Shown here one piece after another: positions 25,790-37,204 of a stretch of DNA of 64,000 nucleotides. Below the pieces are notes generated by a model. That model saw only the letters and a list, made by a program, of their open reading frames with translations. It was not told the origin of the DNA and did no database searches. The translations under genes and the position numbers were made by a program. Origin of the DNA: Xiphophorus maculatus (lineage: Eukaryota > Chordata > Actinopteri > Cyprinodontiformes > Poeciliidae); assembly GCF_002775205.1 (NCBI RefSeq), contig NC_036447.1, positions 9,536,501 to 9,600,500 on the forward strand, read 5' to 3'. Each line of letters opens with the position of its first letter. The first letter of the stretch is position 1.

Positions 25790-26345
25790 TGCAGTATGTA
25801 ACTTTTATTAAAAAAAGTTTGTTCACATATTTGTTAAAACTGTCATGTTGTCACAGTATTGCATGAGAGATAATCTGTGAAAAATCTATTTCCTCTGCCT
25901 TCTTCCAGTACTATTTAGAAACAACCAATCAGAGACAGGAGAGTTTTAGTGCTGTCAATCACAATCTCATGTGGTGCTGCTCACCCTCCCTCCACCTCGG
26001 TCTGTGCTATGCTGTGGCTAGCCTGTTGTGAGTGCTCAGTCTAGTTACCATAGCTACCAATGACAGCAGATAAACAATTTTCCTGTAATGATAAGTTGTT
26101 TTTCCACTATTAGCACGTTTAGCAGTGAGTGAATGGGGTTGATTGACAGCACTAAGACCCTCCTCCTGGCTCTGATTGGTTGTTTTTGGCCAGAATGTTG
26201 TAATACTTTAGCCAGTAATAGTAGATCAGGGAGCAGGTGGAGGAGATTGATTGTTCTCACAGATTATGTTGCCTATGACTGCTGCTGGTGGGGAGAGACA
26301 TTTCAGTAATCTAAAACTAATAGAAAACAATTTAAGCAACCTATT
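25790..26345. mobile_element. fold-back MITE
   Basis: The two halves are long imperfect reverse complements. Left CAACCAATCAGAGACAGGAG and TTAGTGCTGTCAATC (25920-25965) pair with right GATTGACAGCACTAAG and CTGATTGGTTGTTTTT (26137-26190). Left GATAATCTGTGAAAAA (about 25870) pairs with right GTTCTCACAGATTATGTT (about 26255). Arms are roughly 200 bp around a central segment of about 120 bp. The outermost ends and any target duplication are uncertain. Confidence 0.65.
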
Positions 26346-27995
26346 TGCATATTGTATGTGGACTGTTGCATGTAAAATTCATAAGCAGTAAATATTGTGC
26401 TAGTTATCAGTATTGGACCAAAGAAAGTAAGGCCGTTGCAAGTCTTTAAAATTGTGATGCTTTTGATGGGTCAAATAGACTCAAAAAGTTGTACCAGCAG
26501 CTGCGTGGGGGGGCCCAATTTAATTTTTTGTCATGGGGCCCAAGATTCCTGGCGGCGCCCCTGACTGTATGTATTCACTCTCCACCAAATATCTCCTCCT
26601 TTGCCTTTCATTTGTCATAACTGGAGCTTTGATTAACATATTTGATGCAAATTGATTTTTGACTCTTTCATTTTATTATGTAAACTCTATAAGATGAAAT
26701 TCTGTAACAAATATATTTTTTCAGAAGGTGAAAACATATTTCTCACTGAGAAACAATTATGTTTATTTCCAGGAAATCAGTGCAGTGTTAACAGACACAC
26801 TGATGCACCTGCTGTAGGTATTTTCAGACATGAGTCTCATGGTGTTTGTGTAACCTTTTCCATCTCAGCGCTATTAAGAGATATATTTTTCTATATGAAA
26901 AAAAGAAACTTCAGTAAACATGTTATTTTACTGTATTTTTATCTTGGTACTCGATTCACTGATAGCAATAAGGTTAGCAGTTTATTCCCATAAAGATGTT
27001 ACATCCAGTCTGTCTAGATTCTTGATGTGTGAATTGAAAATGAAATTTTTCCTCATGAAATTAAACCGAGGTTCTCTTGCTTGAGCTCCTAGATTTAATT
27101 TCTAAGTTTGATAATATTTTGCAAGGACATCTAACAAAAAAGGGAGAAAAAAATTCTGGTCCTGCAAATTAAATCCTGGATAAAAATTAATCAATAATGC
27201 AACTACAGAAGGTCTGGACCCTTACTTCAATTTTACTGGGAACCAATGCCTTGTTTTGACTGGTCTGTGTAATAAGCTTAAGATACAGCTTTATTACACA
27301 ATTAGCCTTAGGTGGTTATATGGTAGGTAGACAAGGCAGAAAATTATCACTGCTGGTTGTCAGCATTGTATTAAAAAAAACATTTATTATTATTATGTAG
27401 TTCAGTGTATTAGTTTGTTGGACTTTTTGCTGCTTTAGTTTTAAATAAGAAAACAAATTATGAGAAGTATTGCATTTTTTTCTTTTAAGTTATAAATGGT
27501 CTTTAATATTATTGTTTGCTAATTATGTGCACTCACCGCGCTTTCTTTGCTCTCTTAAACCCACATGAACATTTCCCCACACTTGGACAGTTTCCTCAGA
27601 ACCAATCAACATTTATGAAGACGTGTTTAAAAAAGGGAGGCTGTTTGTTGCTGCACAGATGGGATTTGTTTAAAAATGGTGTATTTTGTGACACATGTAA
27701 TACTCTGCTGGTGTTTTGTTTCACTTTACTTTCACAAAGCATCAGCTGAATGAAAGGCAATCAGGCTAACGCTGCTGAGGACCAAGAGGTGGGGGGAGAA
27801 TGTGTGTTGATTCAGGCAAATAATTGATTGATTGTTTTTCAACTCCGGTGCCTGAACATGTAATGGAGTCAAACGTCTCTATGGTGACGTTTTGTGAGGC
27901 CATGGCCATTTCTGAATGAGTTCTTCTCTGACGTTCTGTGCGAGTGCTTAGATCTGTTCATGCACCTCTTTTTTTTTTTTTTTTTTTAAATAAAG

Positions 27996-28070
27996 AGCCA
28001 TCCTTATGAGACTATGAATGCGTTGGAGAGATTTACCATGATCCATGGCAAGCACAGAGCGAAGCAGAAT
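27996..28070 (+). CDS. weak candidate coding exon, unrecognised
   Basis: A T-rich tract of about 18 T precedes AAATAAAG, then 75 bases open in one frame (reading HPYETMNALERFTMIHGKHR), then a strong donor GTGAGT at 28071. Length is a multiple of three. The peptide looks protein-like but I do not recognise a family, and no partner exons were found. An open frame of 25 codons is not statistically remarkable, so this could be chance or an exon of a non-coding transcript. Confidence 0.2.
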
Positions 28071-29515
28071 GTGAGTGCAGAAAGTTTTCTTTTTTTCTTT
28101 TCTTGTTTTTAACAGCTATTAGTTTGATCCTAAAAGCAGTTTGAATATTTCAAGGTGAAAATGTGACTCCAAAATCATGTTTTAAATTTGCCCCGTATGC
28201 GCTGACAGACCAAGCCGGCCACAGGGTGACGAGGCTGTCGGTTCCTTGCTGAGCCCAATTTCAGCTGCTGTCTTCTGCTTTTACTGCAGTTTAAAATTGT
28301 GGGGCGCAGAAAGCAAAAAGTTGTTTTGTTTTTTTCTGTGATTTTGATCAAGAACAAACATTAAAGTTAAAGTTTTGCTTACAGGAGCGCGATGTGTCAG
28401 TGTTTTCAGTCCATTTGTCTGTGTTTTTACAACAGAGGCTAATTAGACCTTTGTGGTTGGCAGATAATTAACATCAGATCACACACTGATATTAAACACA
28501 ATACACTATTTTCAGTGACAGTGAGATCATATTAATTGTAGCTGCTCCTTCTACAAAATGTCAAGGTTTTTGAAATGTTTGCTTCTCCTGATGTCAGATA
28601 AATATAACTGAGCAGAGTGGAAACTTGTTATCATCATCTCTGCTGTTAGATACAGGCAGCTCTGCAGGTGTTGGGGACACAGATCCAGCCTGAACGCAGG
28701 TTTTTGGCAGTTCTCGGTGATTCTATCCATCTTGATTCCGGTCGTGTCTCCTGCCATCTCCAAGCTCACCGTCGCCTCTTTCTACATTTAAAATTATAGC
28801 AACACTTAATGGTGCTGTTCATTACATTCTCAATGTGCAAACCTCCCAGCAGAATATCTGTTTTTGGCAAGTACAAAAATGTAATTGTTGCAAATAAATT
28901 ATGTCTGCACTTTTACTACGGATGTGAAACATTGTCACTCAAGGATGGCAACATTAATAATTAATAGGAAATATTTTTTTCTCCTGCAAATAAATCCTAG
29001 AAACTGTCTGAGAGCTGGCATCGTCATGTGACAGCGAACTCTGTCTTTACATCCCAGCAGGCTTTGCTGTGTCTTTTCCATCTTAGCTTCTCCACTTAAA
29101 CACTCTTGTATGTTTGACTGCAGGTCGTTTGCTCATTGGACCACTGGAAATGCTCAGCGCTCTGATCCTGGGATTCAGGATTAAAAACCCAAACATCTAG
29201 CTGAGATTTGAGCTGACCTTCATCAGAGTTTATTGATGCCTCTTCTTAATTAATGAAATCAAAGTCACTGTGGATTTCATTCAGCAATTATTTGCAATTT
29301 CCCAGAAACCTGCCATCAGTGGAGGTTAGACACAGGTGACCGTTGCTGGAACATTGCAGCAAGAGAGACATTCATCTGTCTGGATAAATCAGCCTCTCAG
29401 TGTGAACTCTTTGATGCTAATAAGAAATACTCATCTTCACACATTCGATACATGTTGCTTCTTGTCATCTCTCTTCTTTGATATATTTGCAGTCCTTCAG
29501 TTTTCTCATGACCGT

Positions 29516-29551
29516 AGTATTTCCCACTGGTCTGTAACAGTGGGAAATACT
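29516..29551. repeat. perfect 14-bp inverted repeat, 8-nt loop
   Basis: AGTATTTCCCACTG (29516-29529) pairs exactly with CAGTGGGAAATACT (29538-29551) around GTCTGTAA. Confidence 0.9.
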
Positions 29552-30179
29552 CCTCACAATAATTGACCCATTTTGATCATTTTTACAGTTAAAGATTCTT
29601 TACATGGCAGAAATTTGAGCTCTGGCTGAACTTGGTGCAGTACTGCAACTGGTGACTCTGTGTCTCACCTGCTGTCAGTCCTTCAGCTCAATTCAAAATT
29701 ACTTTATTTATACCAAAGGACAAATAAAAGTCATGTTATGTAAGTGTATTCAAAGATTCCTTGTGGGTGGTGATGATATTGGCAGTCAGTCTTGGTAGAA
29801 AACTGAAGAAGTCTCTGACCTGGATCGCCTCAGAGTCTGGAGTCTCAGCGCCACTACATGGACTCCCGGCACCCGAATGCCTTAAATATATAAATTGATT
29901 CCAGGATAGAAAAAAAGCAAAATGTTGTGCTTTTACAAAAATGTGGATGTGAAGAACTGTGGAAAAATAAGAAAGCTCCCTGATCCCCTGCAGAGTGCAA
30001 TCCACAGGCAGAGTAACAGTAAGCTAGAGTCTGAAAACAGTAATGTGCACAATTGATTAAAAATGAGAGAAAATTAAAAACAGGTAAATGTCTGATAGTC
30101 GCTTCTGAGGCCATGGAGTTGTATTACGTTTGCATTTCCTCGATAGACTCTTATTTCTGCTAGCAGCTGTTTTGGTGCA

Positions 30180-30620
30180 TTTTACTCCTGTTTTATCTCA
30201 CTGCACAGGCTGCCTGGTCATTTTAGGGCTGCTTTATTTGTTTTAAAGCACTAAATGGCCTTGCACCACGCTGCCTCTTTGTACTTCAACAATTGCACTG
30301 CTCCTCCCCATCGCTCAGATCAGCGGACCAGCCTTTTCTGGATATGCCAAGGATGCTGTGAAAGCTAACAGGGCACAAAGCAGTTCTCAGGTTTTGGAAC
30401 TTGCTGCCACTGCACATTTGAACGGCTCTTCATGGTGTATTGTTAAAATGAGCTTCTTAAACTCATCTATTTTTAATCGGCATTTGACCCATCATAATAA
30501 AGTTCCTTTTATTTGTTTCGTATCATCTTTTGAGTGTGCTCCTGTTATATTAGTTTTTATTGATTTTGTGAAGCGTCTTTTCAGCGCTTTGGTCTGTTGA
30601 GTTAAAGTGCTTTGAAAATA
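30180..30620 (+). pseudogene. LINE reverse-transcriptase C-terminal relic and tail
   Basis: The plus strand reads FKALNGLAPRCLFVLQQLHC, then PSLRSADQPFLDMPRM, a stop, then KLTGHKAVLRFWNLLP. This is the layout of the C-terminal region of L2/Rex-type non-LTR retrotransposon ORF2 proteins (…YKALNGLAP…, LRSAD…, …A…LWN.LP). Premature stops show it is dead. The following GTGAAGCGTCTTTTCAGCGC and TTTGAAAATAAGTTCTTC resemble the usual 3' end. Confidence 0.7.
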
Positions 30621-30866
30621 AGTTCTTCTTGGCTTGACTGTCCACCTCAGACATGAAAGCCAAAGAAATCTTCATGTTCAAATTCTCTGGAGAAAGCTGA
30701 GGATGTTCTATACCTTCAGTGAGTCTGTGTCTGTGTGAAAGCAGACAAATCACCAAGTTAGTTGTTACAACTGACTTCTTTGGCTCTTAAAGGGAAGCAT
30801 CTTTCCCATGTCTTTTATAAAAGCTGACAGTTGTCATCCTATGAATAATTATTATAAGATAATAGG

Positions 30867-31040
30867 TAGTGGTGGGGAAAGTACTCAAAAAATTTACTTA
30901 AGTAAAAGTACAAATATACAGACAAAAATGTACTCTAGTAAAAGTAAAAGTACCACATCAACATTTTTACTTGAGTAAAAGTAAAAAAAGTACTGGCTTT
31001 TTAAAAATACTTAAGTATTAAAAGTAAAACTACTCGTTGA
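30867..31040 (+). mobile_element. Tol2-like hAT terminal fragment
   Basis: GTGGTGGGGAAAGTACTC followed by many ACTTAAGTAAAAGTA-type repeats (CTCTAGTAAAAGTAAAAG, TACTTGAGTAAAAGT, ATACTTAAGTATT) resembles the repeat-rich subterminal region of Tol2-like hAT elements. The first base is T where CAG would be expected. A matching right end was not found. Confidence 0.45.
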
Positions 31041-31419
31041 ATGCATTACCTAATCGCTAATACAATATCATTAAGTGTACCTTTCATTTTTAATTTTAAA
31101 ACATCAGAAATCTGCCATTTTAATGAACAGTGCTCTCTGTAACATAGTTTAGACTTAGATATGTGATTCTATGCATCATCATTTCAGGGATGGAAACATC
31201 TTGGGCCTCATGCATAAAGCATGCGTGTGCACAAAAAATGTGCAGCACCTTATTTTACGCACAAGTCGGTATGTATAAAAATTTACTTTGCGTCAAAGTT
31301 TGCGTAAATATATGCAAATTTCACGCCAGCGAAAATGTGTGGCAGCCACCCAAACTTTTTCTGTGGACAATATCAAACTATAAAACATTAAAATTCACCT
31401 AAATACACTGAAATCTGAT

Positions 31420-32243
31420 GACATTCAGTTATTTAGACCAAGAAGCATCAAACCCGATGTTTTTTTCATAATTTTAATATTGGGACTCGGAGAGAGCACT
31501 AGGAGGCAGAGACTCAGGTGGAGCACTAGGAGACTCGGGAGGAGCACTAGGGAGCGACGAGTGAGCACTGGGACCACTAGGGGGTGACAAGGAACTAGGA
31601 GACTCGAAAGGGGCACTAGGAGACTTGGAAGGACCACTACGGCACTCGGAAAGGACACAGGGGAAGCACCCACTAAACTGGGAAAGGAGACCCTCTTATG
31701 GGGGCAGGAGGCGGAGAGACCGCTGCGGCGGTAACTGGAGGTGTGGCGGGCGCTGGAGCTGGAGCCGGAGGTGGCACCGGCCCCAGAAACACAGGAGCTG
31801 GAACTGGAGGAGCTGGGGCTGGAGGAGCCGGAGCCGGAGCCGGATCCGGAGACGCAGGAGCTGGGGCCGAAGGTTGTGCCGGCTCCGGAGACGCAGGAGC
31901 TGGGGCCGGAGGTGGTGTTGGTCCCGAAGATGATGGAGCTGGGGTGGTGGAACGGACATCCGGCTCAGGAGGCAGAGGGTCGCCAGCCATGACGGCAAGA
32001 GCTGTCTGGCGTTCCCACTCTGCCTCCCGCTGCAGCTCCACCAAACAGAGATGGGCGGACCAACCGTCCAACACAAAAAGGAGCCTGATGGCAACTCCGA
32101 AGAGCTTATAAGTGAAATACGGTTTCACTACGATCTCTCTAAAGTCCTTTATTGTTTCTTTTTAATTCAGTCCAGCGTGTAGTGTTCATGCTGTTTTATT
32201 TCCTTAGCGTGCCTCACCGTAGTTCCTGTTGGTCGGGTCCTTC
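31420..32243 (-). other. Pro/Ala-rich open frame beside a probable LTR
   Basis: On the minus strand an open frame (32128-31673, 151 codons) begins MKPYFTYKLFGVAIRLLF and passes through VELQREAEWERQTALAVMAG. It then becomes a PAPAP-type low-complexity repeat. Downstream (31680-31480) the DNA consists of imperfect GGAGACTCG / GAGCACTAGG-type units. The position directly after the LTR suggests the start of the internal region of a truncated retroelement, but I recognise no gag or pol domain. The plus-strand Glu/Leu- and Gly/Ala-rich frames are shadows of the same repeat. Confidence 0.4.
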
Positions 32244-32625
32244 TGTCATGATGTGGTGGGTGGAAGCAGTGAGGTAAAGGCAGCAGACCCAGGTAGAAGT
32301 GAAAGATGAATGTTTAATGATGAAAATAATCCCAAACAGTCCGAAACTCAATCCAAAAACAGTCCAACAACCAGGCAGCACGGCTGAGCGGAAGCCAGGG
32401 CTCAACACCGGTAGCAACTGGTGAAACGAATGGACAACAGTACAACAGCTAGACACATACGACAAGGACCCGACAAAGACACAGAGACACAGGCATCATT
32501 AAATACACAGGAGGTAATCAGGGAACGAGACACACCTGGGAACAATCAAGGGGAAGACAGGACAACACAGAGACTCGGAAGACACAAAAACTCAAAATAG
32601 ACACAGAAAAACACAGATCACGACA
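32244..32625 (-). mobile_element. probable solo long terminal repeat
   Basis: On the minus strand it begins TGTCGTGATCTGTG and ends CATCATGACA, a 382-bp unit with the TG…CA ends and short inverted ends of LTRs. It contains an ATTAAA poly(A) signal (CATCATTAAACATTC) near its 3' end. No second LTR was found within several kilobases and the flanks CCTTC/TTTAT do not match, so the element is truncated or rearranged. Confidence 0.45.
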
Positions 32626-32699
32626 TTTATATTACTTTTATTGTAATAAAAGTAAAATTAGCAAAAAATAATTTAACTACTGAATGATTCATTCACTTC

Positions 32700-33180
32700 T
32701 TACATGAAACACATTTAAAGCTGCATTGATACCAAGCGCATGTGACGCTTCAAGTTCGAAACGTTCAGTTCGGAACTAAACGCTTTGGCCATCAGGTTTA
32801 CATTCAAATACGTGGAGTGTCGGACGCGCTCAAAACATGGAACGCTCCACACGGTCCAAATCATGCCACACTAAACGAAACGTCAAATCTCCCGTATTGG
32901 CCGGGAAACTAGGATTTACTTTACCCACCTTTCTCCAATATTACTCTTTTCCCGTAAATATCCCATATTGCTCCCCTCCCCTCCATCTTACGTCCATCCC
33001 CTGGTCTAACGCTCACGTCTCCTTCCCACATTGCGTACTTTCTTTCTTCTGTCCCCCCAGTCTTACATTTATCTCACCCACTGAACTTATGTTCATCTGT
33101 CCCGTGGTCTAATGGCGTCCCTCCCTCTCCCTCCATGTTACGTTCGTAGTTCACATGTCCCCACCAGGCGAAATTTACAG
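32700..33180. other. CpG-richer, pyrimidine-rich stretch with weak internal repetition
   Basis: Composition differs from the surrounding AT-rich DNA: CpG dinucleotides are frequent (TTCGAAACGTTCAGTTCGG, GTGTCGGACGCGCTC). At 32980-33160 there are repeated motifs CTTACGTCCATCCCCTGG / CTTATGTTCATCTGTCCC, each followed by TGGTCTAA about 96 bp apart. No reading frame of note. Possibly part of an unrecognised element. Confidence 0.4.
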
Positions 33181-34870
33181 TATTCTGTAACCTAAAACTT
33201 CACAGGTATGTTTTTATATCCAAAAAGAATTACTATAAATCGAACTACTTAACACTACACAACCTCATACACAAGCTTCCAAACACAATACTTTTTTAAA
33301 TTAGTTACCAACTACTATACTTGCACATGCCAGCTGGGCCGCGTTCTGGACGGCCTTCAACTCCGGGTCGGTCAATTTTGGGAGTCTCAGTGGAGAAAAA
33401 TTTGCCACGTTTTAGAAAGCAAAAAATATATAGATAATAACAATTATAAAGACAAAACACAATAAAAACTTTAGCTTATTATTCAAATAATACTATAAAA
33501 TACCTACTTCACTGACTGTGCTGTAGAAGACAAGAAAATATCTGCCAACGAATCTGAGAATATAAAAGACCAAAGGTCAAATGGGCGGTACTAAGAGAAA
33601 GACCCGCCTTCCTTTCTTAATAACCCCCATTTCAACTTTGACCCTTATGATTATGACACTCATATTATTTACGCAATTACAACACATATAAATTAACAAT
33701 AACTGATTAAAACAAAACAAACATCGATCATTTGAAATCAGTAATTATATATGATTGGAAATCAAAAGCTCTTACCTTTACCAAGAGGTACTGCACCACT
33801 ATGAACAGGTGACTCTGTTCATACTTAAGCAGCTATATATATTGCAAAAATAGTACAGTCTCTATTACACAACACTTCTGATATATTGAGCTGAAATACA
33901 CGCAAGAAAACACAATACATCTGATATCAACATACATCAACACATAAACATAAATCTAGTTGTTGAAAGACACACAGTTTCCCAAAAATACAAACAAGAT
34001 CACCTGTTAAACATAGACCATGTCAACATAATACTCAATAGTATTTACTACTTGTGTTTTTGACATTGCAATACAAAGATTCGTTCATTTTGATGAAAGT
34101 TGATAGCATATTATACATCACCAGTCATTGTATAGAAACTATACAATTTAATTTCATAACAGCAAAAGGCATATTGAATCTAATTCTAAATAAAGCTAAG
34201 TACAAGACACATACACAACAAATAATTAAAAAAACAAAATATGAGAATATCCTCCTTCGGCCTGTGATCTACCAGCTTGGTTTTTCATTTTGCATCTGGA
34301 AGAAAATATATATTTAAGAGTTACATTGCCTCCCCTCATCCATTATGTGCTTGGTAAATAAATAATCTGTACAGTCACTTGACGTGTGGTGCACATTAAT
34401 AATATTGGTGCAGCGATCCGCTATGTTTCCCCACTTTAGCTTCAATGCTAGTTAATACACACACACACACGCACACACACACACACCGAGGATTACACAA
34501 CAGTTTTTAACACATATTTCCTCCAGATACATTTGGTATTTTCCACACTTAATGCCACTCGGCAGAGGTGCCCTGGTTAACGAATTCAACATAAAGACAG
34601 GCGAATATTACACAAGCCTAGTTTATGCACTTTTCCTAGTGCTAACATTAGCTAGCACAATATGCTACCAGGGATCGCGGCACAAGATATCAACTATCCT
34701 CATAAGCTGCATAAGACGTTATTCTCTGAATAAAGCATGGACACTTTAGTAGCTGTTAAACAACGTCACATTGTAAAGATTACTTACAATTTGCTTTCTG
34801 CTAAAGCGGCAAGCAAATGGCGGAGGTTCTGAGAAGGGAAAGCTCGGAGTCTGTCGCTTCAGTCAGCGCT
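33181..34870. other. AT-rich stretch without recognisable content
   Basis: Nothing coding or element-like was recognised except a (CA)n tract at 34457-34488. The sequence just before the TIR element (AAATGGCGGAGGTTCTGAG, 34816-34834) has a YY1-like ATGGCGG core, which may be coincidental. Confidence 0.4.
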
Positions 34871-34972
34871 AACCAATAGACCCTTTTCACATGACGTCAC
34901 ACAACTTCCGTTTTGGCTCGAAGCTGTGTATCCTTAGTTCCGGTGTACATAGTAAGTAATGATAAAGTTGTC

Positions 34973-34978
<6 letters not shown>

Positions 34979-35051
<73 letters not shown>
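34979..35051. repeat. (TA)n(GA)n compound microsatellite
   Basis: About 24 AT units run directly into about 12 AG units. It lies inside the TIR element just upstream of the exon start at 35097. Confidence 0.97.
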
Positions 35052-35096
35052 TGTATAAATCTGACAGCATATGTTGATCAGACAGATCACCGGAGC

Positions 35097-35244
35097 ATGG
35101 AGTTTACACAGTCTCTAAAACATTTGCCTAAAATAAGATTTGAAGATATATCACGATTTGCAAACCAGTTCTCTCTGACAAAAAAATCTAAATTAGACAA
35201 AGGCTACAAATTCTTCACCGAACAATACCTGTTTGACTATGAAG
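35097..35244 (+). CDS. first exon of a transposon protein (remnant)
   Basis: ATG at 35097, 49 codons plus one base, then donor GTAGGT at 35245. It reads MEFTQSLKHLPKIRFEDISR, then KLDKGYKFFTEQYLFDYE. The pattern LPKIRFEDI…KGYKFF…YLFDYEG occurs at the N-terminus of uncharacterised YqaJ/SWIM-type transposon proteins common in fish genomes, as far as I recall. No downstream exon with the SWIM finger or YqaJ nuclease core is present before the right TIR at 36282, so only this fragment remains. Confidence 0.5.
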
Positions 35245-35770
35245 GTAGGTATTTTTGTTTTGCGTAACCGTTAGCTTAGCATTAGTGAATTTTGTTAGCT
35301 AGCTAACTACGTGACATAACTGTTCCTTAACCAAACCTTTTTACTGTTTTTGAACTATAACGTTTTAGGCTCTAATCTTGATCAGATTATTAAATTATAG
35401 ACTGGAGTTGCCACTCATCCCATAAAATAGGGATTTGTTTGTTATAAGCAGAGATGTCCGGTGCCGCCGCTGCTTTGTAATGCCTTTAATCGGACCACTT
35501 TTTCGGTAACGAATAATCTAACGAGTTCGTATTTCAAATCCAGTAATCAGATTAAAGTTATTTATCCAAATCATTGCACATTAATATTTTCTTGTGTATT
35601 TATTTTTATTCCTTCTTTGCGTCTTTGGGAGAGACTCTGTGACAGTTAGCAGTGACAGAAACATGAACAGTGCATGGAGATGCGCATTTTGTTGCTGGAA
35701 AAACAGAAATATCGTCAAGCCCAACTGTTATTTGTGGCTTTTGTCTTGTTTTTATTTTCCATTAATACAG

Positions 35771-36140
35771 AAAACGAACCTCTAAACGTTACATCACTGA
35801 CAGGCGGCGGTGTATATGTTTCCTAACTGTGGCTAAAGCTGCTGCTAGCTGGTTTACTCATGATCGGAAGCTGGTTCCTTTGAATACAGTTGGAGAATGG
35901 TAAATTGACAATGACTGATAACGGTTATCTAACACGTAAACACCGTTTTATAAAACACAGAAAGTGAACCTCTAAACGTTACAGCGCTGACAGAGAGTAT
36001 ATTTTTCCTAAATGTGGCTAAAGCTGCTGCTAGGTGGTTTACTCTCCGATCGGAGGCTGTTTATTTTATACACAGATAGAGAATGGTGAATTTACAATGA
36101 TTAGTAACAGCTATCTAACACTTAAATGCTGTTATTATTA
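35771..36140. repeat. 190-bp tandem duplication inside the TIR element
   Basis: GAACCTCTAAACGTTACA at 35775 recurs at 35965, and GTGGCTAAAGCTGCTGCTAG and GAGAATGGTRAATT recur with the same 190-bp offset. The two copies are diverged (insertions and substitutions), so the duplication is not recent. Confidence 0.8.
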
Positions 36141-36309
36141 AACTTACCTTTTATTATATCCTTAAGATTATGAGAATGCGGGAAGTTTTCAGCTTGGTTC
36201 CCAAGGCAAAATCACACCGGAAGTAAAGATACCCAGTTTTGAGTTATGGCGGCCATTGTCTGACGTCACTGTGAAAAGGGTCTATAGGAAGACGTCTTAC
36301 ATCTCTCAT

Positions 36310-36530
36310 CTTTACGCCCCGCCCAGGATATTCATGTGACAATCGCAAGCAAAAGATTGAGAAGCGCAAGCAAAACTCATTGAGTTCATGCAAAAAAAGG
36401 GAGCGTCACAAAATTTTTTTTATCTCAAACAAAAACTTGTAAGTTTTTTTTGTTTGAAACTTTTTTTTTTTTTTTTTTTTTTTGCTTGAATAATTGTGAA
36501 ACAAATTTAACTCCATATAAACCAGGGACT
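36310..36530. repeat. dispersed repeat fragment, related to 43395-43690
   Basis: Shares with the interior of the hAT element the ordered motifs GCCC.GCCCA…TCATGTGA, GCAAGCAAAA, CAAACAAAAACTT and ATAATTGTGAAACA. A long T tract (36463-36483) interrupts it. It abuts the right end of the TIR element. Confidence 0.5.
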
Positions 36531-36559
36531 TAGTGTGGTATAACAGGATCTGATTGGAT

Positions 36560-37111
36560 ACAACAGGAGGAGCCAGCCAGGAAGAACTGAGAATGAGTTG
36601 TAAATGTACTGGGGAGGTTGATTACTAAACAAGGAACAAATGGCTGATTAGAAATGTGTTGCAGGTGTGAGGAGAGAGCGAGCAGAAGGCCGAGTAACAA
36701 GGAATAATTAGAGACAAGAAATAAACATAACCAGAAACAGTAACTGAACTAATGTAATAGAAACATGACCTGTCTAATCAAAGAAAGAGACTTAGGACTT
36801 ATGTGAAATGTCTGTGTGATTTTAATCTCCAAATAAAAACAAACATCCACTCAAAGCTTGCTATGACACACAAACAAACACAGTTCAGAAAAAAACAATT
36901 TTATTTTAAAGGAGAAATAATATACTATTACATAAAAAAACATCAATAAATACAACATAAATGTCACAATATTCAATATCTAAATCTTAAAACCATAACT
37001 ATGCCATAAAAAAGTGCTGGTATGAACTCACAAAAAACAGCCTTTACTGTTATGCTCTTATATTTCCTTTTTCTTTACTCTTTGATGGCCAAGTCACCTG
37101 TGTGCAAACAG
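36560..37111. other. AT-rich stretch, possible LTR fragment, otherwise nothing
   Basis: 36560-36720 has the flavour of retroelement LTR sequence (GCTGATTAGAAATGTGTTGC, AGAGCGAGCAGAAGGCCGAG) but no ends. The rest is AT-rich without content. Confidence 0.3.

Positions 37112-37202
<91 letters not shown>
37112..37202. repeat. (GT)n microsatellite
   Basis: About 90 bp of nearly uninterrupted GT dinucleotides. It produces spurious Cys/Val and Thr/His open frames on the two strands. Confidence 0.98.

Positions 37203-37204
<2 letters not shown>

Larger units (their letters stand above)
34879..36282 (+). mobile_element. 1.4-kb TIR DNA transposon, internally deleted (ISL2EU-like?)
   Basis: Termini match as inverted repeats: left GACCCTTTTCACA (34879-34891) with TGACGTCA one base on, right TGTGAAAAGGGTC (36270-36282) preceded by TGACGTCA. 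Both ends are flanked by TA within ATA/TAT, so the duplication would be TA. Inside is one surviving coding exon (35097-35244), a (TA)n(GA)n array and a 190-bp tandem duplication. The exon peptide resembles the N-terminus of the YqaJ-type proteins of ISL2EU elements in fish, and a 2-bp duplication fits that group. The family assignment is tentative. Most of the coding region is gone. Confidence 0.6.

Noticed and set aside
25212..26564. Possible large hAT element with CAGGGGGCCC and GGCGCCCCTG ends
   Set aside because: The ends look plausible, but the 8-bp flanks (CTGACCAA and ACTGTATG) do not match, so one element spanning the interval is not supported. The smaller fold-back MITE inside is kept.
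31625..32128. Arg/Trp-, Glu/Leu- and Gly/Ala-rich open frames on both strands
   Set aside because: All are shadows of a low-complexity GC-rich repeat; only the minus-strand frame has an ordinary N-terminal part.
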